Shown here piece by piece: positions 56,692-64,000 of a stretch of DNA of 64,000 nucleotides. A program made the translations under genes and the position numbers. This stretch comes from Piscibacillus salipiscarius JCM 13188 (GTDB lineage: Bacteria; Bacillota; Bacilli; Bacillales; Alkalibacillaceae), in contig NZ_BBCD01000015.1 of assembly GCF_001311865.1 (NCBI RefSeq), positions 1 through 64,000 on the forward strand, given 5' to 3'. Positions within the stretch are counted from its first letter, which is position 1. Each line of letters opens with the position of its first letter. The notes beneath the pieces were generated by a model. It saw only the letters and a program-made list of their open reading frames with translations, was not told the origin of the DNA and did not search any database.

Positions 56692-57141
56692 CTAGTTCAC
56701 TCCCTTAGTTCAAAAACTCCAATAAGAGGCCAAAATAAAAAACGCACATGTGGATAATTATAAACGATTGTAACAAGCTTTATGTACATGAATCGACATA
56801 ATCCACAAAAAAATGTGCATAAATGTTTAAACAAGATGTGATTAACTATCCACAAACTATTCACAACCTGTGGAAAAGGTTACTTTTGTAAAAAGGTTAT
56901 CCACGAGTTAAACAACATAATCATAGCAGAAAATGTCGTTTATTTCAATGCGATTTGAAACTTATCCACACCAAGAACTCCTATGTTTAAATTTTTTGTC
57001 CACAAGGGTCGAATTTGTGGGTATTTTGTCAATTCACAATGTGGATAGATTTTTTTGGTTAGAAAGTTGTTAATTGGAGTTGTGGATAAAAGGAACTTGT
57101 TTTTGATCAAAATTTATTACAATGAAATGTGCGCTATTGAT
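56692..57141. other. oriC part 1: DnaA-box cluster upstream of dnaA
   Basis: Perfect DnaA boxes at 56749 (TGTGGATAA), 56962 (TTATCCACA) and 57081 (TGTGGATAA). One-mismatch copies lie at 56799, 56814, 56846, 56857, 56897 and 57040, and weaker ones at 56869 and 56996. Same place as the incA/incB region of B. subtilis, between rpmH and dnaA. The dnaA promoter must also lie here. Confidence 0.85.
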
Positions 57142-57170
57142 TTGACAACAAGCGTTACATTTTATATACT
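57142..57170 (+). promoter_or_regulatory. Promoter of rpmH
   Basis: TTGACA (57142-57147) and TATACT (57165-57170) with a 17-base spacer, 54 bases before the rpmH start codon. Confidence 0.8.
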
Positions 57171-57223
57171 AATTTGGACTGTTTTTAGAAGGAACGTGCA
57201 AGATCATCAGGAGGTGTTTAAGA

Positions 57224-57358
57224 ATGAAACGCACTTATCAACCAAATAAACGTAAAAGAAATAAAGTACACGGATTCCGTGCTAGAATGAGTACAAAAAA
57301 CGGACGTAAAGTTCTAGCTCGTCGTCGTAAAAAAGGAAGAAAAGTTCTATCTGCTTAG
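57224..57358 (+). CDS. rpmH: Ribosomal protein L34
   Basis: 44-residue, highly basic 50S protein: [20 protein letters not shown], then [23 protein letters not shown] with AGGAGGTG. Strong promoter and its own terminator. Divergent from dnaA, the near-universal arrangement. Confidence 0.97.
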   Translation: MKRTYQPNKRKRNKVHGFRARMSTKNGRKVLARRRKKGRKVLSA

Positions 57359-57388
57359 GCCACTGAAATTATATCAGTGGTCTTTTTT
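57359..57388 (+). terminator. Terminator of rpmH
   Basis: Stem GCCACTGA / TCAGTGGT (8 bp, one G-T pair) with a 7-base loop and CTTTTTT after it, adjoining the stop codon. Confidence 0.8.
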
Positions 57389-57490
57389 CTCTTTTTAGAA
57401 ATAGAAGTAGAATAGTTAAACGTGATTAATAGTGTAAAATAGATGGCAACGTGTCATGCTATATACATAGATCAAGCGTAGATTGGATGA

Positions 57491-57846
57491 ATGGATTATA
57501 TGAAGAAAGAATATAGAATTAAAAAGAATGAAGAGTTTCAAAAAATCTTAAAGCATGGACATTCATTCGCTAATCGCCAATTGGTACTTTATTATTATGA
57601 GAAAGAACAACAAAGTCATTTTCGAGTAGGTTTATCTGTAGGAAAGAAAATTGGCAATGCGGTTAAACGCAACGAAGTGAAACGTTTTTTTTTTTAAGAC
57701 ATGCATTGATTGACTTTGAAGACCAAATTAAGCCAAATTATGATTTAGTGATTATTGCCAGAAAACCTACAAACCAAATGGGTTTCTATGAAATAAAGAA
57801 GAGCTTATCACACGTTTTAAAACGATCTAACATGTTTCGTCAATAA
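57491..57846 (+). CDS. rnpA: Ribonuclease P protein component (frame broken at T11)
   Basis: Basic cofactor of RNase P RNA in tRNA 5' maturation. [20 protein letters not shown] and [21 protein letters not shown] carry the conserved phenylalanine and the RNR-type motif. The frame is lost in a run of eleven T residues (57685-57695) just after KR; downstream [10 protein letters not shown] continues the family. Six T residues would give the standard KRFLRHAL; nine or twelve add phenylalanines. 116-118 residues. ATG 57491 is chosen from alignment with B. subtilis; ATG 57500 is possible. Confidence 0.92.
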
Positions 57847-57968
57847 TTGATTGAATTTCTTATGGTAAAAGGTATAGAAGAAGTGCTAAAATACTAAATA
57901 GAGTTTAATAAACTATACAAACCATTATAATGTTAGTAGTTTGCCGATTTGTTAGGAGGAAATAGAGA

Positions 57969-58747
57969 GTGCGCAAAAAGATTTTACTCATTGCAGCGTT
58001 AATAGGTTTAGCTATCTTTTTATCAGGCTGTATGGACGTAAACCAAGATCTCACAAATGATACTAAAGAAGGGATCTGGGAAGAGTATTTTGTATGGCCA
58101 TTAATAACTTTAATTGAGTTTATAGCGGAAGATATTTTTAATCATGGTTATGGTCTAGCCATTATTATTGTAACGATTCTACTACGTACATTAATTCTTC
58201 CATTAAATATTAAACAATTAAAATCATCTCAGGCAATGCAAATGTTGCAGCCAGAGATTCAAAATTAAGAGAGAAGTATTCATCAAAAGATCAACAAACA
58301 CAACAGAAATTACAGCAAGAAACAATGGCATTATTCCAAAAACACGGTGTCAATCCATTAGCAGGTTGTTTACCAATTGTAGCTCAAATGCCAATTTTGA
58401 TTGCATTCTATCATGCGATTGTAAGATTCCCACCTATTAGAGATTATGATTTCTTATGGTTCTCATTAGGTGAACCAAGTGTGATTTTAGCCTTAATCAC
58501 GATGGCAACGACATTTATTCAGCAAAAAATTATGATGGCTGGTCAACCAGCTAGTGTAAACCCACAAATGCAAGTTATGTTATACTTATTACCATTAATG
58601 ATTGGTGGATTTGCTTTATTCTTCCCATCAGCATTAGCGCTTTACTGGGTAGTAGGTAACTTGTTTATGATCGCACAAACCATTTTTATTCGTAAACCAA
58701 TGATGAAACAATTTGAAGAAAATCAAAATGGGGGATCTAAAAAGTGA
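57969..58747 (+). CDS. spoIIIJ: Membrane insertase SpoIIIJ (YidC/Oxa1)
   Basis: Inserts membrane proteins; also needed for sigma-G activation in sporulation. Lipoprotein signal with lipobox LSGC (Cys21), [41 protein letters not shown], and five membrane segments ending in [15 protein letters not shown]. About 259 residues. One missing A near 58262. GTG start with AGGAGG. Overlaps jag by four bases. Confidence 0.94.
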
Positions 58748-59368
58748 GAGAGATAACGGCTAGTGGTCAAACAGTTGAAGAAGCTAAAGAAAATGCGCTT
58801 CGTCAATTAGGGCTTACAGATGAACAGGTCAACTTTGAAGTGATTGATGAGGGTAAAAAAGGATTACTCGGATTATTTGGGTCTAAAAGGGCTTACGTTA
58901 AAGCTCAAGAAAAGATAGATCTAGCTAAAATAGGGGAGCAGTTCTTAAAGAGTGTTTCTCTAGAAATGGGTGTTGAAGTAGAAGTAAAAGTTCAGAACAA
59001 TGGTGATGAGCTAGTCTACGAATTAGTAGGAGATAAAATTGGTTTACTCATTGGAAAAAGAGGCCAAACGTTAAAACGCTCTACAATACCTTACACATTT
59101 AGCGGTAAATAAAGCTGATTCATCTCAATACGTGACAGTAGTTGTAGATGCTGAAAATTATCGTGATAGAAGAAAAGAGACCTTATATCAATTAGCAGAA
59201 AAGTTGGCAAGTAAAGCATCGCGTACAGGTGAAGAAGTTAAAATTGAACCAATGCCTTCATTTGAACGCAAAATGATCCATACCGCTTTACATGACCACA
59301 GCGACGTTTCAACTCATTCAGAAGGTAAAGATCCTAATCGTTATATTGTAATTAAACCAATTAAATAA
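58744..59368 (+). CDS. jag: RNA-binding protein Jag/KhpB
   Basis: About 207 residues: Jag-N domain ([36 protein letters not shown]), KH domain with GKRGQT, and a C-terminal R3H domain ([18 protein letters not shown]). One extra A near 59073 breaks the frame in the KH domain. GTG start overlaps the spoIIIJ stop. Confidence 0.93.
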
Positions 59369-59382
59369 AGATAAAAGTGATA

Positions 59383-59420
59383 GAAACATCTTGCGTGAAA
59401 TCGTGAGGTGTTTCTTTTTT
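59383..59420 (+). terminator. Terminator of spoIIIJ-jag
   Basis: Stem GAAACATCT / AGGTGTTTC (9 bp, one G-T pair), 14-base loop, then TTTTTT. 15 bases past jag. Confidence 0.8.
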
Positions 59421-59455
59421 AGATATTACTAAAGATAATTATGGGAGTGATCATA

Positions 59456-60277
59456 GTGTCAGCTATTAATCATATTAGTGAGCGACTGTTAACTCAGTAC
59501 GGTTTAGATATAGACGATGAAATTTTTGCTATACAATTACTTCATCGTATGAATCTTGTAAAAGCATTTGGAATTCAAAAAGGAATGAATGTATTAGAAA
59601 TAGGCTGTGGTCAAGGGGAGACAACCATTGCTATTGCTGATCAAGTAGGAGAGGAAGGGCGCGTAACAGCAATTGATATGGCTAGCCGTGATTATGGTGC
59701 CCCTTTGACTTTAGGTGAGGCGACTGATCAGATTAAGAACTCCAAACTTGGTGAACGGATCCAATTTCATTTCGAAACAGATTTCTTGTCACTAGAATTA
59801 CATGAAACATTCGATGCAGTCGTGTTATCACATAGTTCTTGGTACTTTAAAAATCCAAATGAGTTAAAAAAGTATTTTAGAAAGATGCAAGATGTATCAA
59901 ATATGATTTGTGTCGCTGATTGGGATATTGATTTTATGGACCAATCTCAACGTTCTCATTTTTGCGCTGCAACAATCCAAGCACTCTATTCTCATTTTGT
60001 TAATCATGATGGCAATATACAAAATCTCTTTCATAAATCACAACTTAAAGAATTGCTTGAAGGTGAAGGTTTTCAAATAGCTAAACAAGATCAAGTAGAT
60101 GCTACTTACTTACAAGATGTTCAGTGGGAGAAAGCTTATGCAAATGACATTCGGAAAGCATTTATGAATGAATCCCCAAAATTCAAGTTGTTAGTTAACA
60201 GTTATTATGAATTAATGAATGAGTATAAAGGAGAAGAAAAGTCTTTAAATAGCTTCATCATGTGTGCTTATAAATAA
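59456..60277 (+). CDS. Class I SAM-dependent methyltransferase, unknown substrate
   Basis: 273 residues. SAM-binding motif I is VLEIGCGQGETTIAIAD, followed by an acidic post-I strand (RVTAIDMASRD) and FDAVVLSHSSWYF as motif IV/post-IV region. The C-terminal half is helical with no second known domain. GTG 59456 is chosen for GGGAGTG spacing; ATG 59441 lacks a ribosome site. It interrupts the normally adjacent jag-mnmE pair and is flanked by a terminator upstream, so it likely has its own promoter. Confidence 0.82.
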   Translation: MSAINHISERLLTQYGLDIDDEIFAIQLLHRMNLVKAFGIQKGMNVLEIGCGQGETTIAIADQVGEEGRVTAIDMASRDYGAPLTLGEATDQIKNSKLGERIQFHFETDFLSLELHETFDAVVLSHSSWYFKNPNELKKYFRKMQDVSNMICVADWDIDFMDQSQRSHFCAATIQALYSHFVNHDGNIQNLFHKSQLKELLEGEGFQIAKQDQVDATYLQDVQWEKAYANDIRKAFMNESPKFKLLVNSYYELMNEYKGEEKSLNSFIMCAYK

Positions 60278-60365
60278 CTTTCATTTTGACGAGAATTATG
60301 TTATTGTTTTAAGTTAGGAAATTATGCGATTTCCTAGTAAATATGCCTAGAAAGGGGTGAAGGTT

Positions 60366-61742
60366 GTGGAACAAGATACGATTTCTGCTATTTCAACACC
60401 AATTGGAGAAGGTGCCATTGCCATAGTTCGTTTAAGCGGTGAAGAAGCGTTTTTCTATTGCTAATCGCGTGTTTAAAGGTAAAGACTTAACCAATGTAGA
60501 TTCTCATACGATTCATTACGGGAATATTATAGATCCCAACACGGATGAGTTGATAGAAGAAGTGATGATTACGGTTATGAAAGGTCCAAAAACCTTCACC
60601 CGTGAAGATATAATAGAAATTAACTGTCACGGCGGAATGGTGTCTGTAAACCGTGTTCTTCAGCTAATCCTAAGAGAAGGAGCTAGACTTGCTGAACCAG
60701 GAGAGTTTACAAAACGCGCATTCTTAAATGGACGTATAGATTTGTCTCAAGCAGAGGCAGTGATGGACCTCATTCGTGCAAAGACTGACCGTGCCATGAA
60801 TGTAGCCATGAAACAGATGGATGGACGTTTGTCAGAGCTTATTCGAAAACTTCGTCAAGAGCTAATAGAAACTGTTGCACATGTTGAAGTTAATATAGAT
60901 TATCCAGAATATGATGATGTAGAAGAAATGACGCATGACGTGCTGATTGAAAAAGCAAGTTATGTGAAAAAAGAAGTTCATAAGATTCTTCAAACAGCTA
61001 AACAAGGTAAAATTTTAAGAGAAGGAATTGCAACAGCGATCATTGGCAGACCTAATGTTGGTAAATCGTCTTTATTAAATAAATTAGCTCATGAAAATAA
61101 AGCCATTGTGACAGAAATTCCCGGTACCACTCGTGATGTCATAGAAGAGTACGTCAATGTTAGAGGTGTACCTCTAAGATTAATTGATACAGCGGGAATC
61201 CGAGAAACAGAAGACATTGTTGAAAAAATTGGTGTCGACAGGTCTCGTCAGGCTTTAAAAGAAGCAGACCTCATTTTACTCGTTTTAAATGGAAATGAAG
61301 AGTTTACGAAAGAAGATGCTGCTTTATTTGAAGCGGCGGCAGGTATGGACGTGATTGTGATCGTCAACAAAACTGATCTTGATCAAAAGATTGATATGGA
61401 AGCAGTAAATCAAGCAGCTAATGGAGCACCAGTTATTACAACATCACTTTTACAAGAACAAGGAATTGATGAATTAGAAGAAGCAATCGCGAATACGTTT
61501 TTGACGGTGAACTCGATTCTGCTGATTTAACGTACGTTTCTAATGTGCGACATATTCAGTTATTAGAACAGGCCGAATCTGCTTTAACTGATGCTCTAAA
61601 CGGTATTGAAGCGGGAATGCCGCTTGATTTAGTTCAAATAGATATTACAAGAACCTGGGAGTTACTAGGTGAAATTATTGGAGATAATGTTCATGAATCG
61701 TTAATCGATCAGTTATTCTCTCAATTCTGTCTTGGAAAATAG
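60366..61742 (+). CDS. mnmE: tRNA modification GTPase MnmE
   Basis: With MnmG makes 5-carboxymethylaminomethyl-uridine at U34. N-terminal folate-binding domain ([20 protein letters not shown]), helical domain, G domain with [31 protein letters not shown] and NKTD, and the C-terminal CxGK motif as FCLGK. About 458 residues. One extra T near 60451 and one missing T near 61501. GTG 60366 with AAGGGGTGA. Confidence 0.95.
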
Positions 61743-61768
61743 AAAGGTTTTAAAAGGAGGTTTAAATT

Positions 61769-63656
61769 ATGTACAATGCAGGCGAATATGATGTAATTGT
61801 CATTGGGGCAGGGCATGCTGGTGTTGAGGCAGGTTTAGCATCTGCTAAACGTGGCGCTAAAAACGCTTATGCTAACACTTAACTTAGACTTAATTGCATT
61901 CATGCCTTGTAACCCATCAATCGGTGGGCCGGCAAAAGGTGTTGTGGTTCGTGAAATTGACGCTTTAGGCGGCCAAATGGGTAAAACAATTGATCAAACG
62001 CACATTCAAATGCGTTTATTAAATACAAGTAAAGGGCCAGCCGTCCGTGCTTTACGTGCACAAGCTGATAAAGTTCTTTACCAACAAGATATGAAGAAAG
62101 TAATTGAAAATCAAGAGAATTTAACCCTTCGTCAAGGAATGGTTGATGAATTAATCGTTGAAGACGGTGTTGTAAAAGGTGTGTTAACAGAAACAAAAGC
62201 TGCTTATTATGCACCAACTGTAATCGTAACAACGGGTACGTTTATGCGCGGAAAAGTGTTAATTGGTGACATTGAGTATGAAAGTGGACCAAACAACCAA
62301 CGCGCAACAGTTAAGTTATCTAAACAACTAGAGGAACTCGGCTTTGATATTGTACGTTTTAAAACAGGGACACCACCACGAGTGAATAGTCATACGATTG
62401 ATTATTCAAAAACAGAAATTCAACCAGGTGATGAAGAACCACGTGCGTTCTCATATGAAACAACAGAATTTATTACAGACCAAATTCCGTGTTGGTTAAC
62501 TTACACTGGAGAGTTCACACATCAAATTATTAATGAAAACTTATCTCGTTCAGCGATGTACTCTGGTGCCGAACGCGGAACAGGCCCTAGGTATTGTCCT
62601 TCAATAGAAGATAAAATTGTACGTTTTAACGATAAGCCACGTCACCAAATCTTCTTAGAGCCAGAAGGTCGCAACACTGAGGAGGTCTATGTCCAAGGAC
62701 TTTCAACATCTCTACCTGAAGATATTCAAAAACGTCTGCTTGAAACCGTACCTGGTTTAGAAAAAGCTGAGATGATGAGAGCAGGTTACGCAATTGAATA
62801 TGATGCCATTGTACCAACTCAATTATGGCCAACGTTAGAGACAAAGAAAATAGATGGTTTATTTACAGCTGGCCAAATTAATGGAACATCAGGTTATGAA
62901 GAAGCAGCAGGGCAAGGAATCATGGCCGGCATTAATGCAGCTGCAAAAGCACTTGGAAAAGAGTCATTAATTTTAGATCGTTCACAAGCTTATATTGGAG
63001 TGCTGATCGATGACTTAGTGACTAAAGGCACTAACGAGCCATATCGTCTGCTCACATCACGTGCAGAATATCGCTTATTGCTGCGCCATGATAATGCTGA
63101 TTTACGATTAACTGATATTGGTTATGAGTATGGTCTAATTCCAGAAGAGCGTTATGGACGTTTTACTAAGAAAAAAGAATTAATTGATGCTGAAGTTAAA
63201 CGCTTAAAATCTCATATCATTAAACCTAATCAAGAAGTACAAAAAATGATTGAGGAACTTGGCGGATCTCCACTAAAAGATGGTGTTCGTGCATCTGACT
63301 TACTCAGACGTCCGGAAGTAAAATATGACCATATTAAACAATTAGTTCCTAATGAAGTGGATCTTCCTAGTGATGTTGAAGAACAAGTTGAAATCATTGT
63401 TAAATATGAAGGCTATATCGAGAAGTCTATGCAACAAGTTGATAAAATGCGTAAAATGGAAAACAAACGTATTCCAGATCACATTGACTATGATGATATA
63501 CAGGGTATTGCAACTGAAGCAAAAGAGAAACTAAAGAAAGTTCGTCCATTATCAGTTGGTCAGGCTTCACGTATTTCAGGTGTGAATCCATCTGATGTTT
63601 CTATTTTATTAGTTTATATTGAACAAGGGCTTCGCTCAAAAGCTTCAAATGAATAG
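61769..63656 (+). CDS. mnmG: tRNA uridine-5-carboxymethylaminomethyl enzyme MnmG
   Basis: FAD enzyme and partner of MnmE, about 628 residues. FAD-binding [12 protein letters not shown] at the N-terminus, [12 protein letters not shown], the catalytic cysteine regions around RYCPSIEDK and the [19 protein letters not shown] motif, and the C-terminal [17 protein letters not shown]. One extra A near 61860 shifts the first 30 codons. ATG 61769 with AAAGGAGG. Confidence 0.95.
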
Positions 63657-63665
63657 AGGATGTAT

Positions 63666-64000
63666 ATGAAAATTACAGACTTTACAAATGAACTAAATAG
63701 CCAGGGGATACAATTAACTGAACAACAACTAAAACAATTCGAAACATATTTCGAAATTTTAGTTGAGTGGAATAAGAAAATGAATTTAACAGCCATAACT
63801 GATCAAGAGGGAGTTTATTTAAAACACTTTTTTGATTCCATTACTGCTGCATTTTACTTTGACTTTAACGAAGTGGAAACAGTTTGTGATGTTGGTGCTG
63901 GAGCGGGATTCCCTTCAATACCGCTCAAAATTATTTTCCTCATTTAAAGGTTACAATTGTTGATTCCTTAAAAAAGCGAATTACTTTTTTAAATCATCTT
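63666..64000 (+). CDS. rsmG: 16S rRNA (guanine527-N7)-methyltransferase RsmG, 5' part
   Basis: Methylates G527 of 16S r[23 protein letters not shown] and the SAM motif [17 protein letters not shown] are visible. The frame breaks near 63941 (TTTT, one T missing); corrected it continues [19 protein letters not shown] to the window edge. ATG 63666 with AGAGGATG. The gene continues beyond the window. Confidence 0.93.

Overview
The window is chromosomal DNA of a spore-forming member of the Bacillaceae, spanning the replication origin. Gene order around dnaA follows the Bacillus subtilis origin region closely. Sporulation genes (bofA, csfB/gin, spoIIIJ, sleL, a CotY/CotZ coat protein), a T-box serS leader and a long Gram-positive SRP RNA support Firmicutes. 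Acidic protein tails (GyrA C-terminus, the linker of DppE) and a betaine-type BCCT transporter hint at a halotolerant or halophilic genus. There is no rRNA gene in the window, so the genus cannot be named.

Layout. 57.2-64 kb (+): rpmH, rnpA, spoIIIJ, jag, a methyltransferase, mnmE, mnmG and the start of rsmG. 55.2-57.2 kb: a bipartite oriC on both sides of dnaA, with DnaA-box clusters and a probable unwinding element between dnaA and dnaN. 41.3-56.7 kb (-): dnaA, dnaN, yaaA, recF, remB, gyrB, gyrA, an HD-GYP-like gene, dacA, pdxS, pdxT, a T-box plus serS, and tRNA-Ser(UGA). 38.2-41.2 kb: an M23 peptidase, dgk-dck and a spore coat gene. 17.8-38.2 kb: an accessory block with DUF3891, PfpI, a siderophore-type N-monooxygenase, an NCS2 permease and acsA; then a complete dppABCDE-ldcA-ykfB-ykfC-dppF operon for murein peptide recycling; then a CstR-controlled reactive-sulfur regulon. 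1-17.8 kb: sleL, tadA, BCCT transporter, SRP RNA, dnaX, yaaK, recR, bofA, an effector-binding-domain protein, gin, an amino-acid decarboxylase, tmk, darA, yaaR, holB, ricT, yabA, trmN6, rsmI, abrB, metG. The two arms are mostly transcribed away from the origin.

How the genes work together. The core supplies replication (dnaA, dnaN, dnaX, holB, gyrAB, recF, recR), tRNA modification and charging, and envelope and spore functions. In the accessory block the dpp-ykf operon imports murein-derived peptides and breaks them down to amino acids. The sulfur regulon (CstR, TusA, TusA-rhodanese, rhodanese, DsrE-like, rhodanese-MBL persulfide dioxygenase, TauE exporter) would sense, carry, oxidise and export sulfane sulfur. 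Four copies of an ATACC-N6-GGTAT palindrome, plus one degenerate copy, lie at its transcription units.

Sequence quality matters. About 40 genes, including essential ones (dnaA, gyrA, gyrB, holB, metG, serS, mnmE), are broken by single-base indels, nearly all in short homopolymers. Restoring one base each time recovers the family sequence, so these are almost certainly read errors and not pseudogenes. I give full gene spans and note where each frame breaks; protein lengths for such genes are after that correction.
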